NCBI GenBank assembly: GCA_003228115.1
Contig: QEVV01000007.1
Location: forward strand, 64,166-128,165
DNA: 64,000 bases
Source of the DNA: Chloroflexota bacterium
GTDB taxonomy: Bacteria; Chloroflexota; Dehalococcoidia; Lucifugimonadales; SAR202-VII-2
Direction: 5' to 3'
Of this stretch, positions 32,338 to 40,267 are shown piece by piece. The position numbers were made by a program, and so were the translations under genes. The first letter of the stretch is position 1. The number at the start of each line of letters is the position of its first letter. Below the pieces are notes generated by a model that was not told the origin of the DNA, searched no databases, and was given only the letters and a program-made list of their open reading frames with translations.

Positions 32338-34047
32338 TTGCAATCCTCATTCCAGAAGCTTAGAAGGACTCTTCAGAATCTGGAGACCTACCCCCTTTAC
32401 CGCAAATTGCGGAGAAGAGTCTATGGCAAGCGCAGTAGTAGCTGGTATCCACACCTCAGGAAGCTCTTTGATAGGGACATCCGGCCCGAGCTTGATCAGG
32501 TTTCGGCTGTGGAGAACCGCCGCGTTCTTTTTTGGACCCCTACGGCTAGCTGGCCCCACATTCTTCTTGAATACTTCCTGGCCACGACCCTTCGTCTAGA
32601 AGGATGGCAGGCGAAATTCGCCTTCTGCGACGGCGACCTCCCTCACTGCGAGCTTGAGCGGAGCAACACACAGCGACCCAACTGCACAGATTGCTGGCAA
32701 AACGCCCAGCGGGCCTTCAGCCCATTTGACGTCCCCTACTGGAAACTCTCCGACTTCGTCACACAAGACGAAATAAAGGAGGTCACTGAAACAGCTGCAT
32801 CTATGGATATCCAGGCCCTGAGAGAGTGGGAGGTTGACGGCTACAAGGCAGGGGCCTTCGCCGACCTCTACCTGCCGATCTACTTCCTTGGACACGTACG
32901 GGAACACGGCGAGCGCGAGCTTGGCGTAATGCGCCGTGTGGCTGCTGCAAACGTCCTCGGGTTCCGTTACGCCCAGCGGGTACTGGAAGCGTACAAGCCT
33001 GAGGCAGTGGTCATGATCAACGGCAACCTCAGTATTACGCACTCTGGCTTTGCTGCCTGCTTGCAAGCCAATGTCCGAGTGTTCACCTGGGAAGACTTCA
33101 GGCCATACCAGGACTCCTTTATCTTTGCCCAAGGGCAACCAGCCGTGTTCTCGGAGATTCCGGACGAGGTTTGGTCGGAGGCCAAGGAACGCTCGTTGAG
33201 TCCCGGACAAGAACGGGAGGTGGCCACATTCTTGGAACGGTTTGCCTACGGTAGGATAGGGGATATCGTTTACCATCCTAATCCAGAGCGAGGCGCGAGC
33301 CAGATTCAGAAACGGCTTAACATCGACCCGGACCGCCCACTGTTCGCTGTCTTCACCAATACGGTGTGGGACAGCTCCGTCCTAGGACGGAATGTTGGAT
33401 TCAAGTCGATGATGGACTGGGTGATAGAGACTTGCGATTGGTTCGTCAACCGTCCAGACATGCAGCTAATAGTTAGAGTGCATCCGGGAGAGGCCCGGCT
33501 CCCCGGAGGCCTCCGTACCGTTGTAGGCGCAGCACAGGTGATCCGTGAGCACTTCAATGACGACGTACCCCCCAACATTATCTTGGTTGATGCCACGGAC
33601 GACGCCTTCTCCTATACATTGGCCCAAATGGCGGACGGCATTGGGGTGTATACCTCCTCCCTTGGATTCGAACTGGCGTCTTTGGGGCGCAGGGTATGGG
33701 TGGCTGGGAAGGTGCACTATCGGGGCCGAGGCTTCACCTTAGATGTCAGAGACCGGGAGCACCTCTACCAACTCCTTGAGGATTATCCCTGGGATTCCAT
33801 TTTGCCAAGCCAACACCAAGAGCTGGCTAAGCGGTACGTCTACGTGCGTTATTTCCGCCAGAGTTCCCGTGTTCCTTTCCTTACTCGCATCAAATCCAGC
33901 TATGCCACCCGGCCGTACTTTAAGGACTTTCGCTTCCTCATGCCTGGGAAGGATCCATTGCTGTCAGCGTTGGCTGCGCGAGTGAAGGACGGGAAGCCGG
34001 TAATGGACCTTCCCCAGAAAAGCGCGGCGCGATGGAAAAGCATTTAG
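32338..34047 (+). CDS. Capsule-type GT-B glycosyltransferase-like protein
   Basis: This 569-residue protein resembles capsule polysaccharide biosynthesis (KpsS/LipB-like) proteins in its C-terminal half: LFAVFTNTVWD, LIVRVHPGEARLPGG, GIGVYTSSLGFELASLGRRV and VAGKVHYRGRGFTLDV. The HPGE and S..G.E motifs are typical nucleotide-sugar contact regions. The N-terminal half is specific, with a cysteine pair in PNCTDCW. It could transfer a nonulosonate or Kdo-like sugar, in line with the CMP-sugar operon upstream. The TTG start at 32338 has AAGGAGAG 5 bases upstream. A 165-bp gap separates it from the RtcB-like gene. Confidence 0.7.
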   Translation: MQSSFQKLRRTLQNLETYPLYRKLRRRVYGKRSSSWYPHLRKLFDRDIRPELDQVSAVENRRVLFWTPTASWPHILLEYFLATTLRLEGWQAKFAFCDGDLPHCELERSNTQRPNCTDCWQNAQRAFSPFDVPYWKLSDFVTQDEIKEVTETAASMDIQALREWEVDGYKAGAFADLYLPIYFLGHVREHGERELGVMRRVAAANVLGFRYAQRVLEAYKPEAVVMINGNLSITHSGFAACLQANVRVFTWEDFRPYQDSFIFAQGQPAVFSEIPDEVWSEAKERSLSPGQEREVATFLERFAYGRIGDIVYHPNPERGASQIQKRLNIDPDRPLFAVFTNTVWDSSVLGRNVGFKSMMDWVIETCDWFVNRPDMQLIVRVHPGEARLPGGLRTVVGAAQVIREHFNDDVPPNIILVDATDDAFSYTLAQMADGIGVYTSSLGFELASLGRRVWVAGKVHYRGRGFTLDVRDREHLYQLLEDYPWDSILPSQHQELAKRYVYVRYFRQSSRVPFLTRIKSSYATRPYFKDFRFLMPGKDPLLSALAARVKDGKPVMDLPQKSAARWKSI

Positions 34048-34106
34048 CTGCCGGCGGCTACACGGCGGCTACAATGCCGGTTCAAGGAATACCGTCCTTG
34101 GAGCGA

Positions 34107-34442
34107 TCAATAATAGCTCTTTAAGCCTTCGGTCAGAGGCGCGGTCATCTGCAGACCGCTTCCAGCGATCCGCACGCGCCCACTACCGGGGATGGGGTCG
34201 CCCCGGACCCGCAGTTGCCCATTGATGCAAGGTGACGCCTTCTTCTGAAAACGCAAGGGCCAAAGCCGCAGGCGTTGGAAACCGGGGTGGGGCAAAAGGA
34301 GTTCCTTTTGCCCCACCCCTATTGGCGCTACCAGCGAAGCAAGCCCCAACTCATACTGGGCATATCGCTCGTAGTCTGCTTCTTCAACCAAATTGTCGAT
34401 GTAGGCCTTCCCAAGCTTCTCCCAGTCGTGTTTCCGCTCCAT
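34107..34442 (-). CDS. Small hypothetical protein (doubtful)
   Basis: A 111-residue frame begins MERKHDWEKLGKAYIDNLV with GGTGGGGGA just upstream, and its first 30 residues look protein-like (charged, amphipathic). The later part runs through the strong palindrome at 34284-34319 and is low in protein character. The gene may be a remnant whose original end was replaced. It follows the minus-strand methyltransferase by 34 bp. I do not recognise a family. Confidence 0.25.
   Translation of the reverse strand: MERKHDWEKLGKAYIDNLVEEADYERYAQYELGLASLVAPIGVGQKELLLPHPGFQRLRLWPLRFQKKASPCINGQLRVRGDPIPGSGRVRIAGSGLQMTAPLTEGLKSYY
34284..34319. repeat. 17-bp perfect palindromic hairpin
   Basis: GGGGTGGGGCAAAAGGA pairs perfectly with TCCTTTTGCCCCACCCC around a 2-base centre. 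It could end minus-strand transcription from the methyltransferase. It shares a TGGGGC...AAGGA core with the hairpin at 36472, so the two may belong to one palindrome family. Confidence 0.6.
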
Positions 34443-34476
34443 TCCCCCACCCAGGCCCTGAACCCTCGCCGCCATC

Positions 34477-35295
34477 TCATTTCTTGCAAACGTATAGTGC
34501 CCAGCCTAGGTCGCCTTCCGTTATAGCGGCGGCCATGTGTTCATAGGCGGTAACAAGGCCAGTGAAATCACCCAGACCCCTGGCGGTCGCATCGCCTGCC
34601 ATCTCCCGCAACTTCTCGTAGCTGGTCTTCAGATGACTGGATAGGTCTTCAGCTTCTACGACTTCGAACCCGTGCGCCTTCAAACTGTCCTGATAGCCTG
34701 TGAAGCTGAACGGCGTATCGTACAGCAGACGGTCATACACATACTTCTGTGCCTGCTCGCTCACCTGCGGCTTCGGCTTGGTCAGGTCGTCAAAGATAAA
34801 GGTACCGCCTTTAGCTAAGACCCGGTAGGCCTCGTCCAACACAGCCTCCTTGTCTGGCACGTGATAGATGGTGGCTTGGCTCCACACATGGCTGAACGAG
34901 CCGTCTTCAAAGGGCAACGCTGTGGCCGACGCCTTCTCAAAGCGCAGACGGGCGGAGAGTTCGCTATCCAGCTTGGCTGCGGCTTCAGCCGCATTTCCTG
35001 CGCGCACGCCGCTCAGATCGATACCCGTTATTTTGCAGGGGCGGTTCTCGGCGATCCAGATGGCCGTGTTTCCGTTGCCACATCCAATATCGAGGACCAG
35101 TGACGACTTGTCGATGCCGCTCTTAGCCAGCATTAATTCGTTCAAGTAAGCGGAGGCTGCCAGAAAGTCCCCGCCGGTGGCATCAGTGAAATAGCCCCAG
35201 TGGACGCTGCCCTCTTTGTCCCAAAACAACCTGTAGTTGGCCTCCTCTGTATCGTAGTACCGCTCAGTATCTTGCTCAGTAAAGTGGCTCTGCAT
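34477..35295 (-). CDS. SAM-dependent methyltransferase, cyclopropane/sarcosine-methylase-like
   Basis: This 272-residue class I methyltransferase has the N-terminal TERYYDTEEANYRLFWDKEG and GSVHWGYF segments known from small-molecule methylases such as glycine/sarcosine or tocopherol types. Motif I is VLDIGCGNGNTAIW, strand 2 is ITGIDLS, and FSHVWSQATIYHV is motif IV. The acceptor is unknown. The ATG at 35295 is chosen because AGAGGAG lies 5 bases upstream; 15 more residues are possible from 35340. It faces the RRM gene divergently and is next to the end of the glycan cluster. Confidence 0.86.
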   Translation of the reverse strand: MQSHFTEQDTERYYDTEEANYRLFWDKEGSVHWGYFTDATGGDFLAASAYLNELMLAKSGIDKSSLVLDIGCGNGNTAIWIAENRPCKITGIDLSGVRAGNAAEAAAKLDSELSARLRFEKASATALPFEDGSFSHVWSQATIYHVPDKEAVLDEAYRVLAKGGTFIFDDLTKPKPQVSEQAQKYVYDRLLYDTPFSFTGYQDSLKAHGFEVVEAEDLSSHLKTSYEKLREMAGDATARGLGDFTGLVTAYEHMAAAITEGDLGWALYVCKK

Positions 35296-35477
35296 ATCGC
35301 TCCTCTGGAATGTAGCGCACAAACGTTGGGCCCCGAACACTGCTCCCCCATCGTTTGATTATACCGATTGGAAGGTGGCTTACCGTCTCATATCCCCCGA
35401 GCTTGGCAGAGGTACACAATGCGTGCCCGAGGACCCTCTCTCCTCTTTGACATTGATGTGCCCCCGGCCTTGCTGTG

Positions 35478-35505
35478 TTTACCTGCAAGACGTATGTGCT
35501 ATACT
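35478..35505 (+). promoter_or_regulatory. Promoter of the RRM-protein gene
   Basis: TTTACC at 35478-35483 (4 of 6), a 16-base spacer, and TATACT at 35500-35505 (5 of 6). Transcription would start near 35512, leaving a leader of about 120 bases before the ATG at 35631. This fits the long leaders seen for cold-regulated RNA-binding proteins. The rest of the 335-bp gap (35296-35630) shows no gene. Confidence 0.5.
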
Positions 35506-35630
35506 TAAGTCACCGTGTACCTCTCTCTTGTATTGTCGTTCCTGCCCCTGCGTTTTAGCCTCGCTAACTCCCCGGCATCGGCGCCCTTGCACAGGAAGGC
35601 TCGGAAATCTTGCTGGCAAGGAGTGCCATC

Positions 35631-35948
35631 ATGCGTATCTATGTAGGGAACCTGTCGTACGAGACCCAGAATGCTGACCTGGAACGATCCTTTTTGGCCT
35701 TCGGCGCCGTTGAATCGGCCCAGGTGATCATGGACCGAGACTCAGGCCGCTCAAAGGGCTTCGGGTTCGTTGAGATGCCTGACCTGTCCGAGGCCCAGAA
35801 CGCCATCACTGGACTGAATGGGAAGGACGTCAATGGTCGGTCGCTTACTGTGAACGAGGCCAAGCCTCGCGAGCAACGTGCTTCCGGCGGCGCTTCCGGC
35901 GGACAGCGCAGCGACTTCGGCGGACAGCGGAACGAGCGGCGCTGGTAG
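35631..35948 (+). CDS. RRM-domain RNA-binding protein
   Basis: This 105-residue protein is one RNA-recognition motif with RNP2 IYVGNLSY at the start and RNP1 RSKGFGFVEM near residues 44-53, then a Gly/Ser/Arg/Gln-rich tail (ASGGASGGQRSDFGG). This is the design of small glycine-rich RNA-binding proteins of cyanobacteria and Chloroflexota, which bind mRNA and often rise in the cold. The ATG has AAGGAGTG upstream. A promoter lies about 125 bp before and a terminator follows, so it is a single-gene unit. Confidence 0.93.
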   Translation: MRIYVGNLSYETQNADLERSFLAFGAVESAQVIMDRDSGRSKGFGFVEMPDLSEAQNAITGLNGKDVNGRSLTVNEAKPREQRASGGASGGQRSDFGGQRNERRW

Positions 35949-35969
35949 TCCCGAGAGTCAGAAAATGAG

Positions 35970-36003
35970 AAAAGGGGGGCCTAATCGGGGCCCCCTTTTC
36001 TAT
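35970..36003 (+). terminator. Rho-independent terminator of the RRM gene
   Basis: AAAAGGGGG and CCCCCTTTT arms, with an inner CC/GG pair and one bulged G, form a hairpin 22 bp after the stop, ending in TTTTCTATT. Confidence 0.8.
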
Positions 36004-36926
36004 TGCAAAAGCCCTAGCGTGCCACGGCCTTTGTCACTATCGAACCAGGTTGTGGTTGCCTTGACATTTGCTCCGGTAGAAGGCTCCCACCAATACTCAA
36101 GGGCTCGTGGCCTCGTTCTCTGCTGGCCTTTACTCCCTGTCCCAAACCGCTCATTGGTGGAACCCACGAAACCCAGCCCGCCAAGATCCGAGTCCCTCGC
36201 ACACATGTCCTCGGTGTCGCATATTGTACCTTTACGATGTCCTGATACTAGGTTTGGCTTCGGAAGATGTCAAGCCTTGCCACGGCAGAGGCGCCTTTGC
36301 TATTTGCCCCATGCCTGTTGACGACGAAAAGGGAAGCGGAATCTACCTTCCAATGGCAATCATATGCATCGGCATCAAGGACAAGGGATCGTTCACCCTG
36401 TGCATGTCCAACGAAGCGCTGCTTGGCGTATACCCGGGGTTATGAAAACCTGCACTTGGTCGGACCAAAGAGGAAGAGGAGATGGGGCGGAAGGAATCTT
36501 TGGTGCCCCACCTCCTCTTCCGCCGCACCCCACCCGGAACCTGCTCGCTTGCTTTCACTGAGCGGCATGGGGTTCAATGCAGCGCTTACATCGCTTGCCA
36601 TATATGCCCAGTACTCCATGTCCTAAAGGAAGGACTGTGAGAGAATACGGTTGCCCACAGTCACGTCCCGCCCCTGCGTACACCGTTAGGTGCGCAAGGA
36701 AAACGAGTTCAGGAATCCCTTGGCCTGCCAGGCCGGTCAGTTTCTGCTCACCGCTTGCCAAATGAAGCCGCGGAGGCGACCACATTTCCACCAACGCCCC
36801 CATTGATTCCGCCGTTAATGTCCTCGTCCCGAAGGCTTTCAACCCTTTCACTAGGCAAATAGAGGCTCTCACCCGTTCATTGGAGCCATCCGGTCGGGGC
36901 GTCGAATTAGTTCGGGGTTTCTCCCC
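36004..36926. other. Gene-poor region of about 0.9 kb
   Basis: Several open frames of 60-147 codons exist on both strands, but none resembles a protein family or has a convincing ribosome site. The only clear structure is a hairpin at 36472-36521. The region may be decayed coding sequence or hold an unrecognised RNA. Confidence 0.5.
36472..36521. repeat. 17-bp hairpin in the gene-poor region
   Basis: GGAAGAGGAGATGGGGC pairs with GCCCCACCTCCTCTTCC (one A-C mismatch, G-U on the minus strand) around a 16-base loop. It shares the core TGGGGC...AAGGA with the palindrome at 34284. Confidence 0.55.
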
Positions 36927-38186
36927 GTGTTTCTAAGAGGGCGGACAGCGCCAGGCCTAACCTTGCTGTTCGCAAGCACGCTGTTCGCCGGCGTCGGGTG
37001 GTCAATGGTCCTTCCGATCATTCCTCAGTTCGCCGACGAGTTTGGCATCTCCAATGGCCTTGCCGTGCAAGTTGTTACCGGCTTCGGGATTGGTCGTTTC
37101 ATAGCTACTCCGCTGTCTGGATACCTTGTAGACCGATTCGGTTCCCGCCTGGCCTTGGTTGGCGGGCCTGCACTAGCGGCGTCGGCCGCGCTTATGAGCG
37201 CGTTCACACCATGGTTTGGCCTCATCATATTCGCCTCTATATTCGTTGGCGCTGGCGAGAGCCTCTGGGCGTTCGGCCGCGAGATCGCCGGCATCGATAT
37301 AACGAGCCCCAGCCAACGAGGCCGTGTGCTCAGCGGGTTTCATGGCCTGCACGCCGCTGGATTGGCGTTGGGACCTCTGATCGGCGGGATCCTCGCCGAC
37401 ACCATAGGGTTACGCGCCGTTTTCATCGCTTTCGCCATTGAGTCCTCGGCCGCGGTGCTCATTGGCTTGACCATCGCCAACTCCCGACCTCAGGCTCGCG
37501 TCAAGGTTGATCCGCAGGCCAAGGGCATTGCCGACCGTCGGCGGGATCCACGGGAATGGGTAAGGATGCTCCGCTCGCTTATCCTCAGGATTAGGCCCGA
37601 CCTTCGGATTACTTACGCTCTATTAGTGTATGCAACGTTCGCGGGCTTCCTTTTCCGTCAGGGATTTCAGGCCTTACTCCCGGTCTTCGCTGATGAGGAG
37701 TTGGGGCTTTCGTCGTCACAGATCGGCCTGCTCTTCTCATTCGCCGGAGTGATAGTCATCGCCCTGGCCTATCCAGCGGGCCTCATCATCGACAAGGTCG
37801 GCCGGAAGTGGGCTACAGTGCCGAGCACCACATTGCCGGGCGTCGCCTTTTTGCTGATACCCTTTGCCGATTCATTCATTGTGCTAATACCGCTGATCGC
37901 CGCTATGGCCGTGGCGAATGGGCTATCGCTAGGATCGTTGGCCACTTCAACATATGACGTTGTGCCGTATGAAGTGCGCGGAAGGCTGCAGGCCATCCGG
38001 CGCACCATCGCTGATACGGGGGCCATCGGCGCTCCGGCTCTTGGTGGCCTACTTGCCTACGCCTACGGCCCTACAGTGCCGTTCGTCGTCTTTGCGCCGT
38101 TCATCCTGCTGGCTGGCATTCTGTTGATGTTCTTCGGTAAGGAAACGATCCCAAAGCGTATGTCTCAGCCGGAGACAGCGACCTAA
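36927..38186 (+). CDS. Major facilitator superfamily transporter
   Basis: This 419-residue protein has about 12 hydrophobic helices in two halves. The loop between helices 2 and 3 carries PLSGYLVDRFGSR, close to the MFS signature G.LaDr.G.r, and the second half repeats it as YPAGLIIDKVGRK. It is a drug or metabolite exporter by similarity; the cargo is unknown. The GTG start has no good ribosome site. It is not clearly linked to its neighbours. Confidence 0.88.
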   Translation: MFLRGRTAPGLTLLFASTLFAGVGWSMVLPIIPQFADEFGISNGLAVQVVTGFGIGRFIATPLSGYLVDRFGSRLALVGGPALAASAALMSAFTPWFGLIIFASIFVGAGESLWAFGREIAGIDITSPSQRGRVLSGFHGLHAAGLALGPLIGGILADTIGLRAVFIAFAIESSAAVLIGLTIANSRPQARVKVDPQAKGIADRRRDPREWVRMLRSLILRIRPDLRITYALLVYATFAGFLFRQGFQALLPVFADEELGLSSSQIGLLFSFAGVIVIALAYPAGLIIDKVGRKWATVPSTTLPGVAFLLIPFADSFIVLIPLIAAMAVANGLSLGSLATSTYDVVPYEVRGRLQAIRRTIADTGAIGAPALGGLLAYAYGPTVPFVVFAPFILLAGILLMFFGKETIPKRMSQPETAT

Positions 38187-38267
38187 CTCAGTTCACATAT
38201 ATCTCCTAGGCCCCAAGCAGAGCAACAATGGCAAATCCGAAGCCACTGTCGAAAGAAAGCGAAAGCA

Positions 38268-38313
38268 CTTAATCTGTTCAGGCGCGACTGCTTAATCTGT
38301 TCAGGCGCGACTG
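38268..38313. repeat. Perfect 23-bp tandem duplication
   Basis: CTTAATCTGTTCAGGCGCGACTG (shown here only as CTTAATCTGTTCAGG plus CGCGACTG) occurs twice with no gap, at 38268-38290 and 38291-38313. The second copy ends just before an extended -10 element. A period of about two helical turns would fit an operator with two regulator sites, or it may be a recent slippage. Confidence 0.8.
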
Positions 38314-38314
38314 G

Positions 38315-38323
38315 TGATATACT
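38315..38323 (+). promoter_or_regulatory. Extended -10 promoter of the ABC operon
   Basis: TGATATACT at 38315-38323 is an extended -10 element (TGn plus TATACT). The -35 position falls in the tandem repeat and is not consensus. It would start transcription about 80 bp before 38410. Confidence 0.45.
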
Positions 38324-38409
38324 CCGCTCCTCTACTGGGAATCCCTTTGGTTAGCAGTTCCTGCTGGCCTCTCCGCCGCAGATGAAAGCTTGGGAGTATT
38401 GACCGCCAT

Positions 38410-39318
38410 ATGCCCGGCCTCCTAGAAGCGAAGAACCTCACAAAGCGGTACGGAAGCACCACTGCGCTAGAGTCTGCTACCTTTGAAGTCCATGAAGGCG
38501 TCACTGGCCTGCTGGGACCTAACGGCGCTGGCAAGAGTACCGCCATCAAACTGTTCCTAGGGCTCATTAAGCCCACGTCCGGTTCCGTTGCGGTGATGGG
38601 ACTCGCACCCTACGAATCAGTCACAGCGCGTACTCGCCTCGGTTACATGCCTGAGCACGAGACGCTTCCCACGAACGTCAGCGCCTCTGAGTTCCTCATG
38701 CACATGGCCCAAGTCAGCGGGCTGCCCCCCGGCCAGGCCCGCACCCGAGCGGCTGACATCCTGCGGCACGTTGGCCTTGATGAGGAGCGTTATCGGCCCA
38801 TAGGCGGGTACTCCACGGGTATGCGACAGCGGGTCAAACTAGCCCAGGCATTGGTCCACGACCCTGTGCTGGTGTTGTTGGACGAGCCGACAGCAGGCCT
38901 AGACCCTGAGGGCCGCGAAGAGATGCTTGACCTGGTAAATCGCACGGCCAAGGAGTTTGGCATCAGCATTATGTTGTCCACGCATCTCATGGGAGACGTG
39001 GAGCGCACTGCTGACAGGGTGATTGTCCTAGAGGGTGGCCAGGTCACCGAACAAGGGGCCGTAGACCAATACACACAAGAAACCGAGACCCTGATCATTG
39101 AGTTGGAGGAGGGTCGAGAAGCGGTCCTCAGTGATCTGATCAGACGGGGCATGAAGGTAGAAACCAAAGACAACTTTCTCATGGTGGAGAATGCAGGGGA
39201 GGCTGAATACGACGCCATACGTGACGCCATAGCCGATGCTGGCGCTCGTCTCCGGCGCCTCTCCCCTACCCGCCACACGCTAACTGACATCTTCCGGGGC
39301 GAGCGCGCTGATGGCTGA
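38410..39318 (+). CDS. ABC transporter ATP-binding protein (first of pair)
   Basis: This 302-residue ATPase has Walker A GPNGAGKST near residue 40, a signature region GYSTGMRQRVKLAQAL, Walker B VLVLLDEPTAGLDPEG and switch His in STHLM. The C-terminal 80 residues (REAVLSDLIRRGMKVE onward) are the extension seen in ABC-2 ATPases of the multidrug/gliding type. It would pair with the overlapping permease gene; the two overlap by 8 bp. Confidence 0.92.
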   Translation: MPGLLEAKNLTKRYGSTTALESATFEVHEGVTGLLGPNGAGKSTAIKLFLGLIKPTSGSVAVMGLAPYESVTARTRLGYMPEHETLPTNVSASEFLMHMAQVSGLPPGQARTRAADILRHVGLDEERYRPIGGYSTGMRQRVKLAQALVHDPVLVLLDEPTAGLDPEGREEMLDLVNRTAKEFGISIMLSTHLMGDVERTADRVIVLEGGQVTEQGAVDQYTQETETLIIELEEGREAVLSDLIRRGMKVETKDNFLMVENAGEAEYDAIRDAIADAGARLRRLSPTRHTLTDIFRGERADG

Positions 39319-40267
39319 ACTCCGCGGCGAGGTCTTTGACCTCGGATATCAACGGTATGAAGGCCCACGAGAGGGCCGCTGGCGCACACGTTACGCCATA
39401 TTCGAGAACGGCCTCCGTTCGATGCTTGGCATCGGGCGCGGTGGGCGTTCCAAGGTACTTCCCATTTTGCTCGTCCTGGCGGCTATCGCCCCTGCCGCAG
39501 TGTTTGTGATCATCGTTTCCGTGATAGGAGACGATGATTTCATTCCCGGTCCGTCGGATTATTACCAGATCGTCTCCCTTGTCCTCTTCTTGTTTTCCGC
39601 CATCATGGCCCCAGAACTCTTGATACCCGACCGTCGAGACCGGGTGCTGGACTTGTACTTGGTGCGCCCGCTAACGGTCACCGACTATTTAGTCGCGCGA
39701 GTCGCTGCCTTTTTCGTGATCGCCCTGGCGCTGGTCTACTCCGGCCAGATCGTCTTGCAAATTGGCCTCATCCTTACAGCCGCATCTCCGGTGGACTTCA
39801 TCCAGGAGAACTGGCTAGACATCCCACGGTTCATATTGTCCGGCGCGCTCATCGCATTCTTTGTCACCATCATTCCGGTGACTGTGGCAGGCTTCATGTC
39901 ACGGAGAGCAATCGCCACCGCCTTCGTGATCGGACTGTGGCTTATAGCCACTCTCTTCGTAGGCGCTCTGACTTCGGGGGAATGCTACGAGGAATCCACA
40001 ACAGCTTCTGGCGGGAGGATTCAAGAGACCACGGCCTGCGAACCCATCAAAGGCGAGGCGGCCAAATGGGTGGCACTGTTGGATTTAGGCAATGTCCCGA
40101 TGCATCTGAACGAAATGATCTTCGGAGAGGAACCGGACCAAAGCGATAATCCGACGCTGTATGAAGTTGCGAAGCTGCCTGCCATTGTGCCCATCTTATG
40201 GTATGCCCTTTGGATCGTTGGGCCAGCCTCCTTGCTCTGGTTCCGCTATCGAAAGGTGAAGATATGA
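39311..40267 (+). CDS. ABC-2 type permease
   Basis: This 318-residue membrane protein has about six hydrophobic segments (for example VLPILLVLAAIAPAAVFVI and FVIGLWLIATLFVGAL). A region with PELLIPDRRDRVLDLYLVRP follows the second segment, as in ABC-2 permeases. A loop near residues 225-250 holds two cysteines (GECYEES; TTACEPIKG). It forms the channel partner of the first ATPase. The stop overlaps the second ATPase start as ATGA. Confidence 0.85.
   Translation: MAELRGEVFDLGYQRYEGPREGRWRTRYAIFENGLRSMLGIGRGGRSKVLPILLVLAAIAPAAVFVIIVSVIGDDDFIPGPSDYYQIVSLVLFLFSAIMAPELLIPDRRDRVLDLYLVRPLTVTDYLVARVAAFFVIALALVYSGQIVLQIGLILTAASPVDFIQENWLDIPRFILSGALIAFFVTIIPVTVAGFMSRRAIATAFVIGLWLIATLFVGALTSGECYEESTTASGGRIQETTACEPIKGEAAKWVALLDLGNVPMHLNEMIFGEEPDQSDNPTLYEVAKLPAIVPILWYALWIVGPASLLWFRYRKVKI

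Noticed and set aside
34107-34442. A firm call for the small minus-strand protein.
   Set aside because: Only the first 30 residues look protein-like and the frame runs through a perfect palindrome, so it is kept only as a doubtful entry.
35878-36321. A 147-residue plus-strand frame after the RRM gene.
   Set aside because: It overlaps the RRM gene end and the terminator, and its composition is not protein-like.
38268-38313. A CRISPR array.
   Set aside because: There are only two copies and no spacer between them, so this is a tandem duplication.
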